Shown: positions 16,630 to 25,371, numbered from the stretch's first letter. The stretch: DNA of 64,000 nucleotides from an uncultured Microbacterium sp. (GCF_947489255.1 NZ_CANLCY010000001.1:248001-312000), one strand, 5' to 3'. Notes: generated from the letters alone by a model not told the origin. Numbers and translations: made by a program.

Positions 16630-17822
16630 CCGTGCTGTCCCTTCCCCGTTCCCGTCCCGCGCTCATCGAGGCGTTCACCGCGCCGAAGGGATTCGGCGAT
16701 CAGACCCTGCGCGATCGCCGCCCGGATGCGATCGAGCTGCTCGGCGGCATCCCGGATCCGTCGGTGCTGCCGACCGCCGAGCTCGCGGAGGCGACCGCGC
16801 GCGTGCTCGCCCGGCCGGGAGCGTCGTCGCTGCAGTACTCCCGCACGGAGGGGATCCCGGGGCTGCGCGAGTGGATCGCCGCGCGCGAGGGCGTCGACGT
16901 CGCGCGCGTGCTCGTCACCAACGGCGGCTTCCATGGGCTCGCGCTCGCCGTGCAGGCCGTGCTCGAACGCGGCGACCTCGTCGCCGTCGACAACCCCGTG
17001 TTCCCGCTCTTCCTGCGCGGGCTGGAGCTGGCCGACGCGCGGGTGCTGCCGATCCGCGTGGGTGCCGAGGGCCTCGACGTCGACGAGCTCGCCGCGCGCC
17101 TGCGCGAGGGGGCGCGCCCCGCCGCGGTGTACACCGTGCCCGAGTTCCACAACCCCTCGCAGTCGTCACTGCCGACCGCGCGACGGCGTGAGCTGGTCGC
17201 TCTGGCCGAGAAGTACGGCTTCGTCATGTTCGCCGACGACCCCTACCGCGAGCTGCGATTCCGCGGGGAGCCCGAGTCGCTGACCCCCTTCCACGACTCC
17301 GACCACGTCATCCACGTCAACACGTTCACCAAGACGCTCGGCCCGGGGCTTCGGCTGGGGTGGATCGTGCTGCCGCCGCGTCTGGTCCCGGATGCCGTGG
17401 CCCTGCGCAGTCGCCAGGACTCGCATTCGTCGACCTTCGTCCAGGCCGTGATCGCGGAGCTGCTCACGAGCGACGCGGAGCTGTTCGACCGGGTGCTGGG
17501 TCGGGCGCGGGCGTTGTACCGCTCCCGCGCACACGCGCTGGCGGACGCGCTGGAGGCGGAGGCGCCCGGGGCGTTCGAGGTCACGGTGCCCGACGGTGGG
17601 CTGTTCCTCTGGCCGCGCGTGAACGACGACGCGATCGACGCCGACCGCCTCGCCGCCGACGCGAGCGCCGAGGGCGTGGAGTACCAGCGCGGCTCCTTCT
17701 TCCCCTCGGGACCGGGGACGGATGCCGACCGCCACCTGCGCCTGGCCTATGGCGACACCGATGAGGAACGGCTGCGCGAGGCCGCACGCCGACTGGGGCG
17801 GGCGGTGGCGCGGCAGCGCTGA
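16626..17822 (+). CDS. PLP-dependent aminotransferase (class I/II, MocR/2-aminoadipate type)
   Basis: A 398-aa fold-type I aminotransferase. The PLP-binding Lys lies in TFTKTLGPGLRLGW (about residue 240), and the Asp/Tyr that bind the cofactor are in FADDPYREL. The N-terminus (PDAIELLGGIPDPSVLPTAEL) is that of stand-alone enzymes related to 2-aminoadipate transaminase, not the winged-helix MocR fusion. It probably moves an amino group between an amino acid freed from the imported compound and a 2-oxo acid, perhaps the product of the co-encoded FAD oxidase; that link is inference. It is the last gene of the operon. Confidence 0.85.
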   Translation: MTVLSLPRSRPALIEAFTAPKGFGDQTLRDRRPDAIELLGGIPDPSVLPTAELAEATARVLARPGASSLQYSRTEGIPGLREWIAAREGVDVARVLVTNGGFHGLALAVQAVLERGDLVAVDNPVFPLFLRGLELADARVLPIRVGAEGLDVDELAARLREGARPAAVYTVPEFHNPSQSSLPTARRRELVALAEKYGFVMFADDPYRELRFRGEPESLTPFHDSDHVIHVNTFTKTLGPGLRLGWIVLPPRLVPDAVALRSRQDSHSSTFVQAVIAELLTSDAELFDRVLGRARALYRSRAHALADALEAEAPGAFEVTVPDGGLFLWPRVNDDAIDADRLAADASAEGVEYQRGSFFPSGPGTDADRHLRLAYGDTDEERLREAARRLGRAVARQR

Positions 17823-17867
17823 GCCGCGGCTCGTGCGCGCCCGCTCGGCGCTGCGCGTGAAGTCGGT

Positions 17868-17937
17868 GATGTGCGCAACCTCGGTCCGAACGGGCGGACG
17901 CCGGCGGAGGATGTGCGCATCGCGGAGGTTGTGCGCG
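17868..17937. repeat. Intergenic inverted-repeat element (about 70 bp)
   Basis: The 210-bp gap after the aminotransferase contains GATGTGCGCAACCTC (from 17868) and, facing it, GAGGTTGTGCGC (ending near 17937), with an internal GATGTGCGC copy. The arms can pair with one small bulge into a roughly 70-nt hairpin. It lies between convergent genes, so a terminator role is possible. In size and design it resembles the other hairpin elements of this window but shares no arm sequence with them. Confidence 0.5.
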
Positions 17938-18032
17938 CGGGCCGTGCCGGTGGGTGCCGCACGCAGGGTCAGGGGTTCGCGCTACGTCAGTCCGGACTGC
18001 CGGCCGAGGTCGGGCCGCCGACCGGCGGCGAG

Positions 18033-19043
18033 TCACTCGCCCGGCGCCCACCCCAGGAGCGGGCCGAGTCGGCCCGCGATGTCCTCGAGGATCTGCACGT
18101 AGTCGTCGGCGGCGAAGTCGAAGGGCAGGGCGAACGCCACCTCGTCGACCTCGGGGAACGCCCGCGACGACAGCAGTCGCTCGGCGATCTGCTCTGACGT
18201 GCCGACGAGATCTTCGGCGAACAGCAGTCCGCGCGGGCCGTGGGGGATGCCGATGCGCCCGCGCCGCGCCTCGGCGTATGCCTCGTAGCGCCGGCGCTGT
18301 GCGGGTGACGCCGTGTCGGTCGGGACCACCACCAGTCCCTGCGAGACGCGGGCGCGCTCACCGGCGCGGTGCGTCTCGCGGTAGAGCAGGATCTGCGCGT
18401 GCTGCTCCCGGTCGAAGTCGGTGGTCTCTCCCGCCTGGACGACGCTGCTCGTCAGGAGGTGGAAGTCGTCCTCGGCCGCCCACACCGCCGATCGGGCGCT
18501 GCCCGCCCCGTACCAGAGGCGTTCCGCCAGGCCGGGCGAGTGCGGCTCCACGCGCTCGGAGAACTCCTCGATGCCCTCGGTGCCGGCGCGGGCGCTGATC
18601 GCATCCCCGGCGATGAACCTTCGCAGCCGCGCGAGGCGTTCGTATCCGAAGTTTTCGTGCTCGACGGTGTCGGGGTACAGCGCCGCGGCGACGTCGTCGA
18701 GGCGCGGCGGCGGCCCCACCGAGAACCCCGGCTCGAGGCGCCCGCCCGAGAGCACGTCGACCGTGGCCAGGTCTTCCGCGAGTCGCAACGGGTTCTCCCA
18801 CCCGAGCGGGATGACCGCGGTGCCGAGGCGGATGCGGCTCGTGCGCTGGGTAGCCGCGGCGAGCACGGCCACGGGCGAGGAGATGCCGTACTGCAGGTGC
18901 CGATCGCGCAGCCACGCGCTGTCGAAACCGAGGCGCTCGCCGCGCTCGATGATCGACAGGGTCGTCTCGTGTCCGGCCCGCGGATCCTCGCGATCGAACA
19001 GGCCGATGGTGAGGAAGCCGAGGGAGCGCAGGCGGCGGGTCAC
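18033..19043 (-). CDS. LLM-class flavin-dependent oxidoreductase
   Basis: A 336-aa single-domain luciferase-like oxidoreductase: LGFLTIGLFDREDPRAGHE at the N-terminus, then LGFDSAWLRDRHLQYG and RIRLGTAVIPLGWENPLRLAEDLATVDVLSGGR, a typical LLM (beta/alpha)8 signature. The start at GTG 19043 is chosen because TATCGT (19056 to 19051 on this strand) ends 7 nt before it, the layout of a leaderless actinobacterial promoter; no Shine-Dalgarno site is visible. A GTG 28 codons upstream is the alternative. It may belong functionally to the other LLM monooxygenases of this locus or be an independent enzyme; the substrate is unknown. Confidence 0.82.
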   Translation of the reverse strand: MTRRLRSLGFLTIGLFDREDPRAGHETTLSIIERGERLGFDSAWLRDRHLQYGISSPVAVLAAATQRTSRIRLGTAVIPLGWENPLRLAEDLATVDVLSGGRLEPGFSVGPPPRLDDVAAALYPDTVEHENFGYERLARLRRFIAGDAISARAGTEGIEEFSERVEPHSPGLAERLWYGAGSARSAVWAAEDDFHLLTSSVVQAGETTDFDREQHAQILLYRETHRAGERARVSQGLVVVPTDTASPAQRRRYEAYAEARRGRIGIPHGPRGLLFAEDLVGTSEQIAERLLSSRAFPEVDEVAFALPFDFAADDYVQILEDIAGRLGPLLGWAPGE

Positions 19044-19050
19044 GGCATCG

Positions 19051-19056
19051 ACGATA
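19051..19056 (-). promoter_or_regulatory. Leaderless -10 hexamer for the LLM gene
   Basis: On the minus strand TATCGT is followed by 7 nt and then GTG. This spacing puts the transcription start at or next to the start codon. The same TAnnnT plus 7 nt layout recurs at 45021 and 62840. Confidence 0.5.
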
Positions 19057-19101
19057 GAGGGCGCTGCCTTCGACTCGCCTCGTTCTCCGTCACCGCCCGC
19101 A

Positions 19102-19162
19102 ATATGCGCATATCGCGCGACTTTCACATTTAGTTGCGCAAATTGCGCGACTCGCTTAGTCT
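19102..19162 (+). promoter_or_regulatory. Promoter with overlapping palindromic operator, sugar-acid operon
   Basis: TTGCGC (19134-19139) and TAGTCT (19157-19162) are separated by 17 bp and form a good -35/-10 pair for the rightward operon. A 13-bp palindrome GCGCAA-A-TTGCGC (19136-19148) overlaps the -35 and spacer, where a repressor would block RNA polymerase. A second palindrome, ATATGCGCATAT, lies at 19102-19113, about 34 bp upstream centre to centre. The DeoR-family gene ending this operon is the natural candidate regulator. Confidence 0.65.
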
Positions 19163-19258
19163 CGGATCACGAGGTCACCCGACCCACCTTCCCGCGTTCG
19201 ACGCGGCATGTGGCGCGACGCGGCATCGACGACGAGGTCGCGAGGGAGTGGCACAGGA

Positions 19259-20527
19259 ATGAGCGAGACGCTGTCGGGCGACGACCTCCGCACGGTCGAC
19301 GAGGCGCGAGCGAAGTACGCCGCCGTCCTCGGCGAACTCGACGGGCTCGTGCGGACCGCGCCGCTGATCGGGACCGGATTCTCCGTCTGCAACGACCACA
19401 TCTGCTCCGTCGGCGAGGCCGAATTCGCGGCGATCGTCGAGGCGCAGGACGACGACGACCAGGAAGTGCGCGACCTCGCCCGATGGCTGCACGATCGCAT
19501 CCTCAACGGTCGCGGAGGCGAGGTCCTCGCAGCGCGTCGGGGATTCGACTGGATCGCGCGCACGTTCCGGGGCACGCCCACGATGGGCGGGACCGGCGCG
19601 CAGGTCTCCCGCGTGCTGGCATCCCTCGGTGTGCAGAGCGTGCTCGCGCTGACGGATCGGACCGCCGTGCAGCTCGAGACGATGGACGACGGGCTCCGCG
19701 TCGTCGGCGACGACGGCGACCTGCACTCGCCCCGCGAGATCACGCCGTCGACCGAGCGACCGAACGACCCGATCTTCGTCTTCCAGTTCACGCAGGGCGT
19801 GCGGCTGCGCGCAGCCACCGACGATGCCGACGAGGTGACGACGCGCCGCTCGACCCGCATCATCCTGCGTGCCCCGGCACGCACCCTCGATCTGGACGAT
19901 GCCTTCGCCGCATACGTCGAGGGACAGGGGCTGACGACGGTCCTGCTGTCCGGCTTCCAGACGGCTGCGCCGTCCGCCGTCGAGCCCACGCGTGCGTGGT
20001 TCGAAGACCGGTTCGCGGGGCTCGCCGAGCGCCGCCGCCTCGTGCACTTCGAGATCGCCGAGTACGAGAGCCACGAGCACGCCCGCTCCACCGTCACGGC
20101 GCTGGCCGGGTTCGTCAACAGTCTCGGCATGTCGCTCTCGGAGCTCGATCAACTGGCATCCACGTCCGATCCGGTCGAGGCGGCGGTCGCCATCGCGAAC
20201 GAGCTCGGACTGGACCGTCTGAGCGTGCACGCCGACGATTTCGCCTTCGTCGTGACCACCGGCGATCCCGCGCTCGAAGAGAAGGCGCTGCTGACCGGGT
20301 GCCTGCTCGCCGCGACCCGCGCGGTCACCGGAGCCCCCGTGCTGCCGCGCGAGATGCCGGCCGGGACCGCCCTCGGCTCCCTCCCGGCGTCGCTACGCCG
20401 CGAGTCGCCGGATCCGCGCTACCGCCTCGTCGCGGTGCCCTCTCCGTACACGCCCTCGCCCCGCGTGACGCTCGGCCTCGGCGACACGTTCGTCGCCGGG
20501 ATGCTGCTCGCGCTCGCGCCCCGCTGA
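19259..20527 (+). CDS. Sugar kinase resembling ADP-dependent phosphofructokinase/glucokinase
   Basis: A 422-aa ribokinase-fold protein. The C-terminal TLGLGDTFVAG is the anion-hole/catalytic-base motif (GxGDxF), with Asp as base. The layout, including GGTGAQVSRVLASLGVQSVLALTDRT near residue 105, matches the PF04587 ADP-dependent kinase family better than PfkB. The ATG at 19259 is chosen over an ATG 17 codons earlier because a GGGAG stretch precedes it. It is the first gene of the operon, so it likely phosphorylates the incoming sugar, plausibly at C1 of a ketose so that the following aldolase can cleave it. Nucleotide specificity and substrate are inferred. Confidence 0.65.
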   Translation: MSETLSGDDLRTVDEARAKYAAVLGELDGLVRTAPLIGTGFSVCNDHICSVGEAEFAAIVEAQDDDDQEVRDLARWLHDRILNGRGGEVLAARRGFDWIARTFRGTPTMGGTGAQVSRVLASLGVQSVLALTDRTAVQLETMDDGLRVVGDDGDLHSPREITPSTERPNDPIFVFQFTQGVRLRAATDDADEVTTRRSTRIILRAPARTLDLDDAFAAYVEGQGLTTVLLSGFQTAAPSAVEPTRAWFEDRFAGLAERRRLVHFEIAEYESHEHARSTVTALAGFVNSLGMSLSELDQLASTSDPVEAAVAIANELGLDRLSVHADDFAFVVTTGDPALEEKALLTGCLLAATRAVTGAPVLPREMPAGTALGSLPASLRRESPDPRYRLVAVPSPYTPSPRVTLGLGDTFVAGMLLALAPR

Positions 20528-20574
20528 TCCCGCCCCCGACCTCGACAGACCACCCACGAGAAGAAGGTCCCTCC

Positions 20575-21588
20575 GTGTCTCACTCCACCTCTGCTCCGCT
20601 GCCCCACGACGTGGGCAAGGTCCGATCGCTGCGCCGGTCGACGACCGCCGACGGGTTCTTCACGCTGTGCGCGATCGACCACCTCTCCGACTTCCAGATC
20701 CTCATCGACGACGACCCCTCGAAGGTCACGTACGAACAGACGGTCGAGGGGAAGCACCGGGTGATCGCCGGCCTGCGCGAATCGGTGAGCGGCTTCCTGG
20801 TCGACCCGCAGTACTCCTACGCCCAGTCGGTGCTGTCGGATGCCATCGGGAGCGACATCGGCGTCATGGTCAGCCTCGAGGACGACGGCTACCTCGGCGA
20901 CGCCACCGAGCGCGCCACGCGGATGCGCGAGACGTGGAGCGTCCGCCAGGCGAAGCTCGCCGGGGCCGACGTCGCGAAGCTCCTGTGGTTCTACCGCCCC
21001 GAGTCCCCGTACGCCGCGCAGCAGCGCGATCTGGTCTCCGCGCTGGCGGAGGAGGCCGCCGACTGGGCGATGCCCCTCGTGGTCGAGCCCATCTGGCATC
21101 CGCTCGCCGGGGAGGACCCCACGTCGTCGGCGTGGAAGCAGGCGCGCATCGACGGGATCGTCGAGTCGGGCCGGCTGGCCGTGGACCTCGGTGCCGACGT
21201 GCTCAAGACGGAGTTCCCGGGCTACCTCGGCGCCGGTGGCGACGTTTCGCGCGCCGAGGACGCCCTCGCGCAGTTGGATGCCGCGATCGACGTCCCCTGG
21301 GTCATCCTCTCGGCGGGCGTGGACTTCGCCGAATTCGCCGACCAGGTCGAGCTGTCGTCGAAGGCGGGCTCCAGCGGGTGGCTCGCGGGCCGCTCCATCT
21401 GGCGCGAGGCCGGAACGGCGACCACCGACGAAGCCTGGAACGTCGGCATCGAGCTGGCGCGGCAGCGCCTGCAGGACCTGACGAACATCACCCGCACCCA
21501 CGCGCGGCCCTTCCGCCCCTCGCTCTCCGCGGAGGGCATCTCGAGCGGGTGGTACGAGACGTACCACGCCGAGGCCGCACGCTCCTGA
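20575..21588 (+). CDS. LacD-type aldolase (tagatose-1,6-bisphosphate aldolase-like)
   Basis: A 337-aa class I aldolase of the DeoC/LacD family. The N-terminal FTLCAIDHL block and the GADVAKLLWFYRP strand are typical, the Schiff-base Lys probably sits in DVLKTEFPG, and the phosphate site is SSGWLAGRSIWREA. LacD enzymes cleave ketose phosphates to dihydroxyacetone phosphate plus an aldehyde and are stereochemically loose. GAAGAAGG lies 8 nt before the GTG start. Between a sugar kinase and an aldehyde dehydrogenase, the simplest reading is that the aldehyde half goes to the next enzyme. A sulfofructose-phosphate aldolase (YihT) is a relative, but the other sulfoglycolysis genes are absent. Confidence 0.8.
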   Translation: MSHSTSAPLPHDVGKVRSLRRSTTADGFFTLCAIDHLSDFQILIDDDPSKVTYEQTVEGKHRVIAGLRESVSGFLVDPQYSYAQSVLSDAIGSDIGVMVSLEDDGYLGDATERATRMRETWSVRQAKLAGADVAKLLWFYRPESPYAAQQRDLVSALAEEAADWAMPLVVEPIWHPLAGEDPTSSAWKQARIDGIVESGRLAVDLGADVLKTEFPGYLGAGGDVSRAEDALAQLDAAIDVPWVILSAGVDFAEFADQVELSSKAGSSGWLAGRSIWREAGTATTDEAWNVGIELARQRLQDLTNITRTHARPFRPSLSAEGISSGWYETYHAEAARS

Positions 21589-21625
21589 TCCGACGACGTC
21601 CGAAGAAGAACGCAAAGAGGTCATC

Positions 21626-23089
21626 ATGTCGAACGCCATCACCACTGATCTGCTCATCGCCGGCGAGCTCACCGCCGGTCACGGCGCGCCGCGCGAGGTG
21701 CGCAACCCGGCGACGGAAGAAGTCGTCGCCGTCGTGCACGACGGCAGCACCGACGACCTCGAGCGGGCGCTGGCCGCCGCCGACCGCGCGTGGGGGCCCT
21801 GGGCGGCGACGCCGCCGGGGGAGCGGGCCGCGATCCTGCGCCGCATCGCCGACCTGCTCGACGAGCACGCCGAGGAGCTCGCGCAGCTGTTGGTCGCCGA
21901 GGTGGGCAAGCCCATCTCGGAGGCTCGGGGGGAGACCGGCGCCACGTCGGGATACTTCCGCTACACGGCCTCGTTGCTCGAGACCCTGACCGACGAGATG
22001 GGCTACACCCCCAACAGGGGCGAGAGCCTGTGGGTCCGTCGCCGACCGCACGGCGTGGTCGGGGCGATCATCCCGTGGAACTACCCCTCGGCGCTGACCT
22101 CGCGCAAGATCGCCCCCGCGATCGCCGCGGGCAACGCCATCGTGGTCAAGCCCGACGAGAAGACGCCGCTGTCGGCGCTCGCGGTCGCCCGGATCATCCA
22201 TGAGAGCGGCCTGCTGCCTGACGGCCTCGTCAACGTGGTGACCGGACCGGGCGAGGTCATCGGATCGGCCCTCGTCACGAGCCGGACCACGCAGATGATC
22301 TCGATGACCGGCAGCACGTTCGCCGGCAAGGCGATCCTGGCGGCTGCGGCATCCCAGGTGAAGCCCGTCTCGCTCGAGCTGGGAGGCAACGCCCCTCTGA
22401 TCGTCATGCCCGACGCCGACCTCGATCACGCGGTGGCCGAGACCGTCGCGTCGCGGCACGCGAACAACGGGCAGGTCTGCATCTGCGCCGAGCGCATCTA
22501 CGTCCATCGCGACGTGTACGACGACTTCGTCCAGCGCTACGTCGCCGCCGTCGGCGAGCTCGTCGTCGGCGATCCGCTGTCCGAGTCCACGCAGCTCGGC
22601 CCCAAGGTCAGCCGCGCCGAGCTCGAGAAGACGCAGGCCCTGGTGGCGGAATCGATCGCCCAGGGCGCCCGCGTCGTTCTCGGGGCGGATCTTCCGGATG
22701 CCGAGGCCTTCCGGGCCGGCTACTGGATGAACCCCGTCGTGCTCGCCGACGTCACCGACGAGATGGCGGTGTTCACGCACGAGGTGTTCGGGCCCGTCTC
22801 GCCCATCAGCTCGTTCGACACGTGGGACGAGGTCGTGGCGCGGGCGAACGACACGAACTACGGGCTGTCGGCCTACGTCTTCACCTCGAGCCTCGACACC
22901 GCGTTCCGCGCGAGCGACGACCTCAGCTTCGGCGAGGTGTACGTCAACCGCACGGGCCCCGAGGAGATGAACGGGTTCCACACCGGCTTCCGCGAGAGCG
23001 GACTGGGCGGCGACGACGGCCCGCACGGGTTCGATCAGTTCTTCCGCCGTCAGACCACCTACGTCCGACACACCTCGCAACGCCCCTGA
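21626..23089 (+). CDS. NAD-dependent aldehyde dehydrogenase, AldA type
   Basis: A 487-aa ALDH. The catalytic Cys is in NNGQVCICAERIYV and the general base Glu in SLELGGNAP; the cofactor site includes IIPWNYP and SMTGS. The C-terminal run GEVYVNRTGPEEMNGFHTGFRESGLGGDDG resembles E. coli AldA (lactaldehyde/glycolaldehyde dehydrogenase) closely in pattern. It should oxidise the small hydroxy-aldehyde released by the upstream aldolase to an aldonic acid; with the next two enzymes, a four-carbon aldose giving a tetronate fits best. The stop overlaps the next ATG by one base (TGATG). Confidence 0.88.
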   Translation: MSNAITTDLLIAGELTAGHGAPREVRNPATEEVVAVVHDGSTDDLERALAAADRAWGPWAATPPGERAAILRRIADLLDEHAEELAQLLVAEVGKPISEARGETGATSGYFRYTASLLETLTDEMGYTPNRGESLWVRRRPHGVVGAIIPWNYPSALTSRKIAPAIAAGNAIVVKPDEKTPLSALAVARIIHESGLLPDGLVNVVTGPGEVIGSALVTSRTTQMISMTGSTFAGKAILAAAASQVKPVSLELGGNAPLIVMPDADLDHAVAETVASRHANNGQVCICAERIYVHRDVYDDFVQRYVAAVGELVVGDPLSESTQLGPKVSRAELEKTQALVAESIAQGARVVLGADLPDAEAFRAGYWMNPVVLADVTDEMAVFTHEVFGPVSPISSFDTWDEVVARANDTNYGLSAYVFTSSLDTAFRASDDLSFGEVYVNRTGPEEMNGFHTGFRESGLGGDDGPHGFDQFFRRQTTYVRHTSQRP

Positions 23090-24372
23090 TGTCGACGCAC
23101 ATCGACGGCGAGCCGGAGACGCGGCGAGGGGTGGCGGTGATCGCCGACGACCTCACCGGGGCTCTCGACGCGGCCGCCCCCTTCTCCGCACACGGCTTCA
23201 CGACCCAGGTCATCCCGTCGTCCGCCATCGACGCCCGCTCCGGTCACGGGGCCGACGTGCGCATCCTGTGCTCCGACACCCGCGACCTCTCGCCGTTCGC
23301 CGCCGCGGACAAGAGGGATCGCTGCATCGATCTCGTGCTCGAGGCCCCGGCGATGCGCCTCGGCCTGAAGATCGACTCGCTCCTGCGCGGCTCCATCGCG
23401 GCCGACATCCGGGCGGTCGTGTCGCGGCTCGAGCAGCCCGGGCCGGTCTTCCTCGCGCCGGCGCTTCCGGAGCAGGGCCGGGTCACCCGGGAGTCCCGCG
23501 TCGTCGTCGACGGGGTCGACCTCGACGACACGGAGAGCTACGTGCGATTCGCGGCACCGACCGCGCGCCTGCTCGCCGAGCAGACGGGTTTCGCGGTCCG
23601 CGTCGTGGGCCTCGACGAGCTGCGCTCCGACGCCTTCGGCAGCGCGGTCGTCGGGGCGCCGCACTCGCGCCCGCTCATCTACGTCTTCGACGCAGAGACG
23701 GATGCCGACCTCCGCCGCATCGTCGAGATCGGGGTCGCATCCTCCGTCGCCCTGTGGGTCGGTTCGGCCGGCCTGTTCCGACAACTGGCGATCGAGCTGT
23801 CCGGGTCGGACACCGCGACGCGGGACGACGGATCCGCTCCGACTCTCCCCGCGCTCACCACCCAGCGCGATCCGCGCATCCTCGTCGTGTCGGGGAGCGC
23901 CTCCGCGCGGTCGTCGGCCCAGCTCGAGGCGCTCGTGGCCGACGGGGCGGTCGCGTGCTACGCGGAGGATCCCAGCGACGTCTCCCGTCTCATCCGCGAG
24001 TTGCGGGCGGCGCTCGCCACCGGAGCCGTCGCGGCGATCGGGGTGCAGCGCCCCGTCGACGACACGCTCCCGCTTGATCCGAAGCACGCCCGTGTCATCG
24101 CCGCCGTCGTCGCGGAGTTGCGCGGGTACGTCGATGGGATCGTTGTCGTCGGCGGCGAGACCTCCCGCCAGAGCTTCAAGCAACTGGGCGTCCTCACGCT
24201 CCACGTGACGGCATCCCTCGACGGCGGCATGGCCGCGGGTCTCGCCGAGCCCGGGCTGAACGCTCCGCAGGCGGCCTTCCCCTTCGTCTCGAAAGCCGGA
24301 TCCTTCGGCGACGACGAAGCCCTCATCCGCGCCGTCACCCATCTGCAGCGGCAACTCGAAGGAGCACAATGA
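23089..24372 (+). CDS. Four-carbon acid sugar kinase (DUF1537; DtnK/OtnK family)
   Basis: A 427-aa kinase with the family's N-terminal sugar-binding domain (VIADDLTGALDAAAPF near residues 17-32; LKIDSLLRGSIAADI) and C-terminal nucleotide domain (SGSASARSSAQ; VVVGGETSRQSFKQLG). Characterised members phosphorylate D-threonate, 2-keto-tetronates or 3-oxo-isoapionate at the terminal hydroxyl. Placed between AldA-type ALDH and PdxA-type dehydrogenase, it most likely makes a 4-phospho-tetronate. It is coupled to both neighbours (TGATG upstream, ATGA downstream). Confidence 0.87.
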   Translation: MSTHIDGEPETRRGVAVIADDLTGALDAAAPFSAHGFTTQVIPSSAIDARSGHGADVRILCSDTRDLSPFAAADKRDRCIDLVLEAPAMRLGLKIDSLLRGSIAADIRAVVSRLEQPGPVFLAPALPEQGRVTRESRVVVDGVDLDDTESYVRFAAPTARLLAEQTGFAVRVVGLDELRSDAFGSAVVGAPHSRPLIYVFDAETDADLRRIVEIGVASSVALWVGSAGLFRQLAIELSGSDTATRDDGSAPTLPALTTQRDPRILVVSGSASARSSAQLEALVADGAVACYAEDPSDVSRLIRELRAALATGAVAAIGVQRPVDDTLPLDPKHARVIAAVVAELRGYVDGIVVVGGETSRQSFKQLGVLTLHVTASLDGGMAAGLAEPGLNAPQAAFPFVSKAGSFGDDEALIRAVTHLQRQLEGAQ

Positions 24373-25361
24373 CCAGTCCACGCATCGCCATCACCATGGG
24401 AGACCCCGCGGGCGTCGGCCCGGAGATCATCGTGAAGGCCCTCGGGGACCCCGCCGTGCGCGAGACGACCCACGCCGTCGTCATCGGCGACCTGGCCTGG
24501 CTGCGCGAGGTCGCCGGCATGCTCGGCTCCGACGTGGAGTTCACGGCGGTCGAGCACCCCGACGAGGCGGACTTCGACGGTGCGGCCGTGCCGGTCGTCG
24601 ACCTCGCCAACGTGACCCCCGAGGTCGCCTTCGGCCAGCTCTCGGCCGCCGCGGGCGACGCCGCCTACCGCTACATCGCGCGCGCCGTCGACCTGGCCGT
24701 CGACGGATCCGTGGATGCCATCTGCACGGCGCCCCTGAACAAGCAGGCGCTGCACCTCGCGGGGCACATCTACCCGGGGCACACCGAACTGCTCGCCGAT
24801 CTGACCGGTACCGAGGAGGTGTCGATGATGCTCAGCGCGCGGTCGCTGCGCGTCATCCACGTGACGACCCACCTCGGCCTCATCGACGCGATCGACCGCA
24901 TCGAGCCGGGCCTGGTGACCCGCACCATCGAGCGTGCCCACCGGACCCTCGTCGACGCGGGGGTCGAGAAGCCCCGCATCGCGGTCTGCGCGATCAATCC
25001 CCACGGCGGTGAGAACGGCCTCTTCGGGTACGCCGAGGAGGAGCTGAAGATCGCGCCCGGGATCGAGAAGGCGCGCGAACAGGGCATCGACGCCCAGGGC
25101 CCCGTGCCCGCCGACACGGCGTTCTTCCGCGCGGTCCGCGGCGACTTCGACATCGTCGTGGCGATGTACCACGACCAGGGGCACTGCCCCGTGAAGGTGC
25201 TCGGCATCGATGCCGGGGTCAACATCACCGTGGGGCTCCCCGTGGTGCGCACCTCGGTGGACCACGGAACGGCTTTCGACATCGCCGGCACGGGGATCGC
25301 CGACGGGGCGGGCATGACCGAGGCGCTTCGTCAGGCTGTGCTGCTCGCCCGAGTGCGATAG
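24369..25361 (+). CDS. pdxA2: PdxA2-type 4-phospho-tetronate dehydrogenase
   Basis: A 330-aa member of the PdxA family, with ITMGDPAGVGPEI at the N-terminus and metal-ligand histidines in THLGL, PHGGENG and YHDQGH. True PdxA makes pyridoxal-phosphate precursor from 4-phospho-threonine. The PdxA2 branch, always beside a DUF1537 kinase, oxidises and decarboxylates 4-phospho-D-threonate (or erythronate) to dihydroxyacetone phosphate. The adjacent kinase and absence of vitamin B6 genes support PdxA2. ATGA overlap with the kinase shows coupled expression. Confidence 0.87.
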   Translation: MTSPRIAITMGDPAGVGPEIIVKALGDPAVRETTHAVVIGDLAWLREVAGMLGSDVEFTAVEHPDEADFDGAAVPVVDLANVTPEVAFGQLSAAAGDAAYRYIARAVDLAVDGSVDAICTAPLNKQALHLAGHIYPGHTELLADLTGTEEVSMMLSARSLRVIHVTTHLGLIDAIDRIEPGLVTRTIERAHRTLVDAGVEKPRIAVCAINPHGGENGLFGYAEEELKIAPGIEKAREQGIDAQGPVPADTAFFRAVRGDFDIVVAMYHDQGHCPVKVLGIDAGVNITVGLPVVRTSVDHGTAFDIAGTGIADGAGMTEALRQAVLLARVR

Positions 25362-25371
25362 ACACGTTCTC

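Noticed and set aside
21488..23080. A 530-codon minus-strand frame opposite the aldehyde dehydrogenase
   Set aside because: It is antisense to a well-conserved ALDH gene, with no domain, no ribosome site and a composition typical of shadow frames.
19259..25361. Sulfoquinovose or sulfofructose (sulfo-EMP) pathway
   Set aside because: The aldolase is related to YihT, but no sulfoquinovosidase, isomerase, sulfolactaldehyde reductase or sulfonate exporter is present. The DUF1537 kinase plus PdxA2 point to tetronates instead.
24369..25361. Vitamin B6 biosynthetic PdxA
   Set aside because: It is coupled by overlap to a DUF1537 kinase and no other pyridoxal-phosphate biosynthesis gene is nearby; the PdxA2 role is more likely.
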